A DNA stretch of 35,570 bases from Planctomycetota bacterium (GTDB lineage: Bacteria; Planctomycetota; Planctomycetia; Gemmatales; Gemmataceae): assembly GCA_016872595.1 (NCBI GenBank), contig VGZJ01000024.1, forward strand, positions 1-35,570. The letters are read 5' to 3'. Under the pieces are notes generated by a model. That model was given only the letters and a program-made list of their open reading frames with translations. It ran no database searches and was not told the DNA's origin. Position 1 is the stretch's first letter. Each line of letters starts with the position of its first letter. Positions 1 through 7,204 of the stretch are shown here, one piece after another. A program made the position numbers and the translations under genes.

Positions 1-80
1 TTGTCGAACTCGTCGGCCGAGAGCCCCGTGAACATGCGGAACAACAACGGCTTCCGACGCAATTTCTCGTAATTCGTCAT
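1..80 (-). CDS. IS5-like transposase, N-terminal fragment (runs off the left edge)
   Basis: Read on the minus strand, the first 80 bases open with ATG at 80 and stay open for 26 codons to the window edge. The peptide begins MTNYEKLRRKPLLFRMFTGL and continues with SADEFD. This matches the N-terminal helix-turn-helix region of IS5-family transposases (H-T-H_Tnp_4/DDE_Tnp_4 type), which typically start with a 'xxYEKLxxxPxxFxxLTGLxxxEF' pattern. The catalytic DDE part lies outside the window, so it cannot be said whether the gene is intact. The IS end should lie between 81 and about 125; the bases 109-123, read on the minus strand, begin AGACTCGTTGCGCAA and are a plausible terminal repeat, but the partner end is not visible. 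The family call rests on recognition of a short segment only. Confidence 0.6.
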   Translation of the reverse strand, partial: MTNYEKLRRKPLLFRMFTGLSADEFD

Positions 81-108
81 AACCCTATGAATAGGCCATC
101 GATCGCTA

Positions 109-3100
109 TTGCGCAACGAGTCTAAGGCTTCGGTGAAACCGCCGGCGCGCGGGGCACGGTTGCGCGTCGAGTTGCTCGAGGATCGCCTCGCGCCGCACAG
201 CGGCGTCACTCAGTTCGCCATCCCGACCGACAACGCCGGAGCTGCCGGCATCGTCCTAGGGCCCGACGACAACTTCTGGTTCGCCGAGTTCAACGCTAGC
301 CGCATCGGTCGCATCGGCGGCGTCGGCACGGCGAACACCATCACCGAGTTCACCCTGCCCGCCGGGCGAGGTCCGCTCAACCTGACCGTCGGCCCCGACA
401 ACCTGATCTACTTCACCGAGAACACCGGCGACCGCATCGGTCGCATCAACCCGCTCGCCGGCTCCGACGCCGCCATTCAGGCGTCTTTCACCGAGTTCGC
501 CGTCCCCGGCGCGGGCAGTAAGCCCAACGACATCGCGGCCGGCCCCGACGGCGCGCTGTGGTTCACGCAGACCGGCAGCGACCAGATCGGTCGCATCACC
601 ACCGCCGGCGTCGTCACCGAGTTCGCCGTCCCCGGCGCGGGCAGCGCTCCCGCCGGCATCACCGCCGGCTCCGACGGCAACCTCTGGTTTACTCAGGCCG
701 GCAGCGGCCAGATCGGTCGCATCACCACCGCCGGCGTCGTCACCGAGTTCGCCGTCCCCGTGCAGAGTACGACGTCGTTCAGCGACCCGGAGGACATCGT
801 CTCGGGGCCGGGCGGGCACCTCTACTTCACCGACTTCGGCCGCGACCAGATCGGCCGCATCACCACGGCGGGCGTCTTCACGCAGTTCAACCTGCCCGAG
901 GGCCGAGGCCCGCAGCAGATCGTGGCGTCGCCCGACGGCAACCTGTACTTCACCGAGGCCGGCAGCGGTCGATTGGGCCGACTCCCGGCCAACGCGCTGA
1001 ACCCCGGCCGCCCGACCTCCGGCATGCCGCCGCTGGAAGAGTTCGATTTCGTCGCCCGCGACAGCGTGCCGCTGGGCATCGCCATCGCTGGAGAGACCGG
1101 AAGCGAAGACATCTTCTTCACCCTCAACGGCGGCAACGCCATCGCCACGTTCGAGGCGCACCTAGCGCAGATCACCGCCGCTGGCGTGGGGCCGACCATC
1201 CAAGTCTTCGACATCCACCTCAATCCGGTGCGGACCTTCACGCCCTTCGCGGGCTATCAGGGCAACCTGAGCGTGGCCATCATGGACATGGCCGGCGCTC
1301 ACTCCGTCGGCGGGGCGACCAACGGCGTGCCCGACGTCATCGTCGGCAGCGGCATGGGCGGTAACGGCCACGTCAAGGTCTTCGACGGCAGCAACAACGC
1401 CGAGTTGGCCAGTTTCTTCGCCTTCGCGAACTACAACGGGGCCGTTACGGTCGGCGCGGACGACGTCAATGGCGATGGCCGCAACGACCTCGTCGTCGCC
1501 GCTTTGGGGCACGTCAAGGTCATCGACGGCACCAAGTTGGGCATGGTGCAGGCTAACGGCGTCATCTCCGACGCGGCCCTGCTGACGAGTTTCGCGGCTT
1601 TCACGCCCGGCACGGTGACCGACGTCTCGCTGGCGGTCGGCGACCTCAACCGCGACGGCAGGGCCGAGATCATCGTCGGGGCCGGCGCGGGTGCCACGCC
1701 GCACGTCAAGGTCATCAGTGGAGCGAATTTCGGCCTGCTGGCGAGCTTCTTCGCCTTCGATCCGGGCTTCCTCGGTGGCGTCAGCGTCGCGGTCGGCTTC
1801 AACGTCTCGGAGCGCAACCTCGTCGTCGGTGCTGGCGCGGGCGCGTCGCCGCACGTCAAGGTCATCGACGTCGATCTGTTCGGCACGACGATGCCCAACG
1901 GACAGATCCCCGACAGCGCCTTGTTGGCCAACTTCTTCGCGTTCGATCCCGGCTTCCGCGGCGGCGTGCGCGTGGCGGCCGACGACCTGACCAACGCCGA
2001 TGGCGTGCCGGAACTGATCCTCAGCGCCGGACCGGGCGCGGGACCGGCCGTCAAGGTTCTCAACGGCGCGATGCTCAATCAGGTCGCTCCCGATGGTGAG
2101 ATCGCCGACGCTGCGGTGATCGGCAGCTTCTTCGTCGGCAACCCGAATTTCACCGGTGGCGTGAGCATCGGCGCGGACGCCGACCACCGCGACGGTCCGA
2201 TCTTCGGTCCGCCCGGCATCACCATCACCCAGAGCCAGCGCGACATCAACGACGTCTACATCTTCCAGTCGCCGACGAATCCCAACAACACGGTGATGGC
2301 GATCACCGTGACGCCGTTCTCGTCGACGACGACGCAGCCGGTGTTCGCGGCGGACACGACGTACGACTTCCGCATCATCAACCGCGACCTGCCTGGGGCG
2401 ACTGACGACCTAGCGTTCCGTGTGACCTTCGGACCGCCCGATCCGGGCAACAACAACGTGCAGGACGTGACGATCCGGGCGCTGCCGGCGGCGAAGTTCC
2501 CCGGCGTCGGCGGCGTGCTGGTCAAGACGTTCACCGGCACGACGACGAACGTGCGCGGCGTGGGCGGCACGGGGGCGCGGTTCCTAGCTTCGGAACAGGA
2601 CGATCCGTTCCTCTTCGACGCGGGCGGCTTCGCCAACCTGCTGAACAACGCCACGGCCATCGCCGGCGTCGTGGCGGGCGCTTTCCCGCGCGGCACCAGT
2701 CCCAACGGCTTCGGGCCGGGCAGCACGCCGAACTTCAACGCTCCCAACGCCTTCGGCCCCAACGCGAACACGCTGGCGCTGACGTTGGAGGTGCCGTCGT
2801 CGATCCTAGTCGGTGCCTTGGGCGACGCCGTCGGCTTCTGGGGCCGGGCCGAACTCAACAGCACCAACGTGCAGATCGACCGCATGGGTCGCCCGGCGAT
2901 CAACACGGCCGTCATTCCGCCGATCCCGCGCGGCTCGATGTTCCCGATCAACAGCTCGTCGCTCAACCGCAACGACGTGCGCAACGCCTTCAACGCCATC
3001 CACCCGCGGGACGACCGGACTATGTTCGGCGACGACATGGTGAGTGTGCTGACGGCGTTCTACCCCGCCGGCAGGCCGGGCGGCACGCCGAACGCGACTC

Positions 3101-3492
3101 AGGCGGGCGTCGTGGCGAACCTGCTGTTGCCGGACGTCTTGGTGTTCGACGTGACCAGCACGGCCGGCTTCGGCGGCGACCTCGTGACGGCCAACGGCGA
3201 GACCTTCCTCGCCGGCGGTCGTAAGCTCAGCGACGACGTGGTCAGCGTCGAGTTGCAAGTACTGACCGACGACGACCTGCCCGCCGGGCTGGGCGGCGGC
3301 CCCAACCAGCCGGCGCTGGTCACGCAGAACGTGCGCGACGACAACCGCTCGGGTACGACGGGTCTGATGGACGGCTCCATCGTCGGCCCCGGCTCGCCGG
3401 ACACCGGCACGCAGCGGCTGGCGGTCTTCCCGTACTTCGGGCCGCGCAACGCGAACCCGCAGCCGGCTCCGGGGCCCACGCCGCCGCCGTAA
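109..3492 (+). CDS. Exported mosaic protein: Vgb-like propeller, FG-GAP repeats, DUF4331
   Basis: Large protein of 1127 aa, probably surface or secreted. Residues 20-29 hold the planctomycetal N-terminal signature VELLEDRLAP, found at the start of many giant exported proteins of this phylum. Residues about 33-310 are repeats of the type GPDGNLWFTE/QIGRITTAG, as in virginiamycin B lyase-like (Vgb) seven-bladed propellers. Residues about 330-700 contain FG-GAP/VCBS-like units (DVNGDGRNDLVVA, GAGAGASPHVKV). Residues about 705-1090 resemble DUF4331 (ITDVYIFQSP-like opening, later QIDRMGRPAIN). The C-terminus is Pro-rich. No enzymatic role can be assigned; binding or adhesion is a guess. The start is uncertain: TTG at 109 is the first start codon after an in-frame stop at 88, and GTG at 133 is possible. 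The start lies beside an insertion sequence, so the natural 5' end may have been lost. Confidence 0.85.
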   Translation: MRNESKASVKPPARGARLRVELLEDRLAPHSGVTQFAIPTDNAGAAGIVLGPDDNFWFAEFNASRIGRIGGVGTANTITEFTLPAGRGPLNLTVGPDNLIYFTENTGDRIGRINPLAGSDAAIQASFTEFAVPGAGSKPNDIAAGPDGALWFTQTGSDQIGRITTAGVVTEFAVPGAGSAPAGITAGSDGNLWFTQAGSGQIGRITTAGVVTEFAVPVQSTTSFSDPEDIVSGPGGHLYFTDFGRDQIGRITTAGVFTQFNLPEGRGPQQIVASPDGNLYFTEAGSGRLGRLPANALNPGRPTSGMPPLEEFDFVARDSVPLGIAIAGETGSEDIFFTLNGGNAIATFEAHLAQITAAGVGPTIQVFDIHLNPVRTFTPFAGYQGNLSVAIMDMAGAHSVGGATNGVPDVIVGSGMGGNGHVKVFDGSNNAELASFFAFANYNGAVTVGADDVNGDGRNDLVVAALGHVKVIDGTKLGMVQANGVISDAALLTSFAAFTPGTVTDVSLAVGDLNRDGRAEIIVGAGAGATPHVKVISGANFGLLASFFAFDPGFLGGVSVAVGFNVSERNLVVGAGAGASPHVKVIDVDLFGTTMPNGQIPDSALLANFFAFDPGFRGGVRVAADDLTNADGVPELILSAGPGAGPAVKVLNGAMLNQVAPDGEIADAAVIGSFFVGNPNFTGGVSIGADADHRDGPIFGPPGITITQSQRDINDVYIFQSPTNPNNTVMAITVTPFSSTTTQPVFAADTTYDFRIINRDLPGATDDLAFRVTFGPPDPGNNNVQDVTIRALPAAKFPGVGGVLVKTFTGTTTNVRGVGGTGARFLASEQDDPFLFDAGGFANLLNNATAIAGVVAGAFPRGTSPNGFGPGSTPNFNAPNAFGPNANTLALTLEVPSSILVGALGDAVGFWGRAELNSTNVQIDRMGRPAINTAVIPPIPRGSMFPINSSSLNRNDVRNAFNAIHPRDDRTMFGDDMVSVLTAFYPAGRPGGTPNATQAGVVANLLLPDVLVFDVTSTAGFGGDLVTANGETFLAGGRKLSDDVVSVELQVLTDDDLPAGLGGGPNQPALVTQNVRDDNRSGTTGLMDGSIVGPGSPDTGTQRLAVFPYFGPRNANPQPAPGPTPPP
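490..741 (+). repeat. Two tandem 126-bp units in the propeller region
   Basis: Two consecutive 126-bp units (490-615 and 616-741, 42 codons each) encode near-identical propeller segments, and a third copy starts at 742 but soon diverges. Long stretches are identical at nucleotide level, for example the run around 575-614 and its counterpart at 701-740. This points to recent in-frame duplication or gene conversion of propeller repeats. Confidence 0.8.
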
Positions 3493-3517
3493 GCGCGACG
3501 GGTCGTTCGACCGAAAC

Positions 3518-3561
3518 CCGGAGCACGGGACCGGAGCGCGCGCTCCGGTCCCGTGCTCCGG
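3518..3561. terminator. 44-bp perfect palindrome behind the exported protein gene
   Basis: Bases 3518-3538 (start ccggagcacgggaccggagc) are the exact reverse complement of 3541-3561, and the two central bases keep the symmetry, so the whole 44 bp is a perfect palindrome. It begins 25 bp after the stop at 3492, so it could act as a strong transcription-terminating hairpin, although no T-run follows. A smaller hairpin (ggtcg-tt-cgacc) lies at 3501-3512. Confidence 0.75.
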
Positions 3562-3652
3562 TCGTTCGTGCCTGCGGCCACAAGTTTCCGCTCGCGCGCG
3601 GGGCCGCTACAACACCTCCTACCCCGTGCCGCGCACCACCCCGGGTCCCCTC

Positions 3653-5662
3653 ATGTCCGCTCTCCAGTACCTGCCGCACACGCGCATCAAGACGCTCAAG
3701 CTCGCCAGCGCGGTCGCCGCGGCGAAGCACGTCGCGTCCGAGATCGACAAGCTCATTCGCGCGCGCAACGCCGCCGGCAAGAACACCGTGCTGGGGCTGG
3801 CCACCGGCAGCACGCCGGTCGGCCTGTACCGCGAACTGATCCGCCTGCACAAAGAGGAAGGGCTGGACTTCTCGCGCGTCGTCACGTTCAACCTCGACGA
3901 ATACTATCCGATGCCGCGGGAGAGTCAGCACTCGTACTTCCGGTGGATGCACGAGACGCTGTTCAACCACATCAACGTGAAGTGGGACAACATCCACATC
4001 CCCGACGGCACGCTCAAACCGAACGAGGTGGACGCGGCGTGCGCGGCCTACGAGGAGAAGATTCAGGCCGCGGGCGGGATCGACATTCAGATTCTGGGCA
4101 TCGGACGCACCGGGCACATCGCGTTCAACGAACCCGGCAGCCCGCAGAACAGCCGCACGCGGCTCGTCACCCTCGACAGCATCACCCGGCGCGACGCGGC
4201 CGACGGGTTTTTCGGCGAAAAGAACGTCCCGCACCACGCCATCACGATGGGCGTCGCAACGATCCTCGAGGCGCGCCGCATCTACATGATGGCCTTCGGC
4301 GAGCACAAGGCCGGCATCGTCTACAAGGCCGTCGAGCAACCGCCGACCGAGGCCGTGTCCGCGAGCTTCCTCCAAGAGCGCAAGGAAGCGGTGGTGGTGC
4401 TCGACGAGGCCGCGGCGTCGGAGCTGACGGCGATCAAGCTCCCGTGGGAGGTCGGGCCGTGCGCGTGGACCCCGGAACTGGTGCGCAAGGCCGTGGTCGC
4501 CCTCTCGCTCACGGTGAAGAAGGGGTTGCAGAAGCTCAACGACGACGACTTCCGCGACCACCACTTGTACGAACTGTTGCGCGAGAAAGGCCCGGCCGAA
4601 CAGATCGGCGAGGCCGTGTTCCACGACCGCATGGCGACGATCAAGCCGTACCCGGCGGGGCGCGTCGATCAACCTACCCCTCCGGCCCCCCTCCCTGAAG
4701 GGAGGGGTGAGAAAGAGACCGCGCGCGCCGAGAACACTTCTAACACCTCGTTGCCTTCGTCCCCCTTCCCTTCAGGGAGGGGGGCCGGGGGGGTAGGTTC
4801 GGCTCCCAAAACGATTCTGGTCTTCAGCCCGCACCCGGACGACGACGTGATCTCGATGGGCGGAACCATCATCCGCCTCGTGGAACAGGGGCACAAGGTT
4901 TACATCGCGTACATGACGAGCGGGAACGTCGCGGTGTTCGACCACGACGCGCGCCGGTTCGTCGACTTTATCGACGAGTTCCTTCAGGCGTTCGGCAACC
5001 CGGCCGAGCAGTCGAGCGCGGGCACCATCAAGGAGCGCGTGTACGCGTTCCTCGACGCCAAGAAGCCAACAGAGCCGGACACGCCCGAGGTGCGCAAGGT
5101 GAAGTCGGTGATCCGCGCGACCGAGGCCCGCGCCGGCGCGCTGGTGTGCGGCATCCCGCCGGAGCAGTGCGAGTTCATGGACCTGCGGTTCTACCACACC
5201 GGCACCAAGACCAAGAAGCCGATCCACGAGAAGGACATCGAGGACATCGTCGATTTGCTGAAGCGGCTGAACCCGGCGCAGGTGTACGTGGCCGGCGAAC
5301 TGAGCGACCCGCACGGCACGCACCGCATCTGCGCGGAGGCGATCTTCACCGCGGTGCGGCAGGTGCGCCCCGCCGGGTTCGACCCGGACGTGTGGCTGTA
5401 CAAAGGTGCGTGGGAAGAGTGGGAGCCGCACGAGATCGAAATGGCCGTGCCGCTGTCGCCGGAAGTGCTGGAAAAGAAGAAGCAGGCCATCTTCCGGCAC
5501 CAGAGCCAGAAGGACCGGGCCATGTTCCCCGGGGGCACCGACCGGCGCGAGTTCTGGCAGCGCGCCGAGGCCCGCAACCTCGCGACCGCGCGCACCTACG
5601 ACGCGCTGGGCCTGCCCGAGTACTTCGCACTCGAAGCGTTCGTGAAGTGGAAAGACGGCTGA
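3653..5662 (+). CDS. nagB: Glucosamine-6-phosphate deaminase-like / PIG-L deacetylase fusion
   Basis: 669 aa from ATG 3653; an in-frame GTG at 3626 would add 9 residues. The N-terminal ~330 residues are a NagB-type isomerase/deaminase domain (ATGSTPVGLYRELI, FNLDEYYP, GIGRTGHIAFNEPGS). The C-terminal ~285 residues are a LmbE/PIG-L-type deacetylase (VFSPHPDDDVISMGG with the HPDD zinc motif, and SDPHGTHR near the second metal ligand). The same two-domain architecture exists in Bacteroidetes proteins annotated as glucosamine-6-phosphate deaminase. In E. coli NagB the catalytic loop reads NDGH, with Asp141; here it is RTGH, so that Asp is Thr while the His and the Glu of FNEPGS remain. True GlcN6P deaminase activity is therefore uncertain. 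The domains are joined by a linker made from a palindromic DNA repeat (4671-4799). A role in amino-sugar catabolism fits the kinases at 22847-25008. Confidence 0.85.
   Translation: MSALQYLPHTRIKTLKLASAVAAAKHVASEIDKLIRARNAAGKNTVLGLATGSTPVGLYRELIRLHKEEGLDFSRVVTFNLDEYYPMPRESQHSYFRWMHETLFNHINVKWDNIHIPDGTLKPNEVDAACAAYEEKIQAAGGIDIQILGIGRTGHIAFNEPGSPQNSRTRLVTLDSITRRDAADGFFGEKNVPHHAITMGVATILEARRIYMMAFGEHKAGIVYKAVEQPPTEAVSASFLQERKEAVVVLDEAAASELTAIKLPWEVGPCAWTPELVRKAVVALSLTVKKGLQKLNDDDFRDHHLYELLREKGPAEQIGEAVFHDRMATIKPYPAGRVDQPTPPAPLPEGRGEKETARAENTSNTSLPSSPFPSGRGAGGVGSAPKTILVFSPHPDDDVISMGGTIIRLVEQGHKVYIAYMTSGNVAVFDHDARRFVDFIDEFLQAFGNPAEQSSAGTIKERVYAFLDAKKPTEPDTPEVRKVKSVIRATEARAGALVCGIPPEQCEFMDLRFYHTGTKTKKPIHEKDIEDIVDLLKRLNPAQVYVAGELSDPHGTHRICAEAIFTAVRQVRPAGFDPDVWLYKGAWEEWEPHEIEMAVPLSPEVLEKKKQAIFRHQSQKDRAMFPGGTDRREFWQRAEARNLATARTYDALGLPEYFALEAFVKWKDG
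4671..4799. repeat. Palindromic element of the CCTACCCC/CCCTTCCC family inside a coding sequence
   Basis: The arms 4671-4703 and 4767-4799 are reverse complements over 33 nt with one mismatch. The total length is 129 nt, an exact multiple of three, and the reading frame of the surrounding enzyme fusion is kept through it. It encodes about residues 340-383 (beginning PTPPAPLPEGRG, ending SGRGAGGVG), a Pro/Gly-rich linker. Relatives lie at 14070-14121 and 20150-20252. Confidence 0.9.
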
Positions 5663-5710
5663 CCCGCGCGGCGCGCGGGGTTCGGGGCCCGCGCCTGCTA
5701 ACATGACCCC

Positions 5711-6724
5711 ATGACGCACTTTCTCGCGCTCGAAACGTCCTGCGACGAAACCGCCGCCGCGGTGTTCACCGACGAACTGGCGGTGCTGTCGAGTGTGGTC
5801 GCGTCGCAGACCGACCTGCACGCGAAGTTCGGCGGCGTGGTGCCCGAAATCGCCAGCCGCGCGCACCTCCGCAACCTCCTGCCCGTCGTCGACGAAGCCC
5901 TCACGCGCGCCAACGTCGCGCTCAACGACATCGGCTGTATCGCGGTCCACAACACGCCGGGCCTCGTCGGCGCGTTGCTCGTCGGCGTGAGCGCGGCGAA
6001 GGCGCTGGCGCTAGGCCTCGGCGTGCCGCTTGTGGGCGTGAACCACGTCGCCAGCCACATCTACGCCTGCCGGTTGGCCGCCGGGTGCGACATCTTCCCG
6101 TGCGTCGGGCTGGTCGTCAGCGGCGGGCACACGGCCCTGTTCCGCTGTGACACCCCGTTGTCACTTCACCTGCTCGGTGGCACCCGTGACGACGCCGCGG
6201 GCGAGGCGTTCGACAAGGTCGCCGCGATCCTCGGGCTCGGCTTCCCCGGCGGGCCGGCGGTCGAGCGCGAAGCGGCTCAGGGCAACCCCAAGTCGCACGA
6301 CTTCCCGCGCCCGTTCCTCGACGACGGCCGCTTGGAGTTCAGCTTCAGCGGACTGAAAACGGCGGTTCTGTACGCTTGCCACGGGCAAGACGTGAAGAAG
6401 GCCGCGCCGCCCGGCCCCGGCCCGAAGCGCGCCGACCTCGCCGCCAGCTTTCAGGTCGCGGTGGTCGATGTGCTGGTGATGAAGTGCAAGCAGGCGCTGC
6501 GCAAGACCGGCCTGACGCGGCTCGCCGTCGGCGGCGGGGTCAGCGCGAATAAGCCGCTGCGCGCGGCGCTCAACGCGATGTGTGTGAAGGAGGGCGCGGA
6601 ACTGTTCATCCCGCCGCTGAGCCTGTGTACCGACAACGCGGCGATGGCCGCGCTCGCGGTGGAGAAGTGGAAGCGCGGCGAGTTCGCGCCGCCGGAACTG
6701 GACGCCGAACCCAACTGGCTGTGA
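5711..6724 (+). CDS. tsaD: tRNA N6-adenosine threonylcarbamoyltransferase TsaD
   Basis: 337 aa, the usual length for TsaD/Kae1/YgjD. With TsaB, TsaC and TsaE it transfers the threonylcarbamoyl group to A37 of ANN-decoding tRNAs in the cytoplasm. Visible signatures: LALETSCDETAAAV at the N-terminus, PEIASRAH, the metal-binding histidines in VNHVASHIYA (H112, H116), SGGHTALF, EAFDKVAAILGLGFPGGP, FSFSGLKTA, GGGVSANKPLR and the C-terminal LCTDNAAMAAL. All expected motifs are present, so it should be functional. It starts 48 bp after the fusion gene and may share its transcript. A long imperfect palindrome follows the stop. Confidence 0.97.
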   Translation: MTHFLALETSCDETAAAVFTDELAVLSSVVASQTDLHAKFGGVVPEIASRAHLRNLLPVVDEALTRANVALNDIGCIAVHNTPGLVGALLVGVSAAKALALGLGVPLVGVNHVASHIYACRLAAGCDIFPCVGLVVSGGHTALFRCDTPLSLHLLGGTRDDAAGEAFDKVAAILGLGFPGGPAVEREAAQGNPKSHDFPRPFLDDGRLEFSFSGLKTAVLYACHGQDVKKAAPPGPGPKRADLAASFQVAVVDVLVMKCKQALRKTGLTRLAVGGGVSANKPLRAALNAMCVKEGAELFIPPLSLCTDNAAMAALAVEKWKRGEFAPPELDAEPNWL

Positions 6725-6735
6725 ACACAGACGGA

Positions 6736-6845
6736 AGGCAGAAGAGTTTCGACCGGATCACAGGATGAATAGAGATGAAGAGAAGAACATCGTTCCGTTC
6801 TTCATCTCAGTTCATCCTGTGAACACAGACGAAACTCTTATGCCT
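6736..6845. repeat. Imperfect palindrome, GGCAGAAGAG/CAGGATGAA family
   Basis: The left arm, 6736-6788 (start aggcagaagagtttcg), pairs imperfectly with the right arm, about 6792-6845 (end cgaaactcttatgcct). It fills the gap between convergent tsaD and the small basic protein gene and may terminate both. The sequence is clearly related to the outer palindrome at 18836-19053, sharing GGCAGAAGAGTTT and CAGGATGAA, so this is a repeat family and not a local accident. Confidence 0.75.
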
Positions 6846-6873
6846 TCGTGCCGTTGCTCTTCTACTTTGGTCG

Positions 6874-7122
6874 CTACTTCTTCTCGTCCTTCGGGGCGGG
6901 AGCAGCCGGCGCAGGTGCGGCCTTCTTCGCCTTCTTCTTCGCCGCGCGCTCGGCCTTGTGCTTCTCGGACTCGACCTTCGCCGCGGCTTCCAGCTTCGCG
7001 ACCTCGGCGTTCACCGCGAGGCGCTGCTCCTTCGGCAGGTACGCGCCCGCGCCCAGCCGGGTCTCGTACTTCTTGCGCCGCTTCTCGGTCTTCTTGCGAA
7101 TCACGCTCGCGGGGTTCCCCAT
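6874..7122 (-). CDS. Small, highly basic Lys/Ala-rich protein of unknown function
   Basis: 82 aa from ATG 7122. It opens MGNPASVIRKKTEKRRKKYE, followed by a predicted helical, charged middle and a low-complexity tail rich in Lys, Ala and Pro ending in PAPKDEKK. The composition suggests nucleic-acid or ribosome association, but no family with a known function is recognised. The gene is divergent from the methyltransferase gene at 7205, leaving an 82-bp shared promoter region. It is convergent with tsaD across a palindrome. The basic N-terminus followed by a patterned middle makes chance unlikely, but in GC-rich DNA this is not proof. Confidence 0.65.
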   Translation of the reverse strand: MGNPASVIRKKTEKRRKKYETRLGAGAYLPKEQRLAVNAEVAKLEAAAKVESEKHKAERAAKKKAKKAAPAPAAPAPKDEKK

Positions 7123-7204
7123 GATCGGCTCCGTATCTGTGTGGTTCGACTGATTCACTCTAAGGTAGCAGGTACACCCCGAACGTCGAGGGCCGGGCGG
7201 CGCG

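Noticed and set aside
4671-4799. Frameshift or two separate genes (NagB and PIG-L) split by the repeat
   Set aside because: The frame is open through the repeat, its length is a multiple of three, and the two-domain fusion exists in other phyla.
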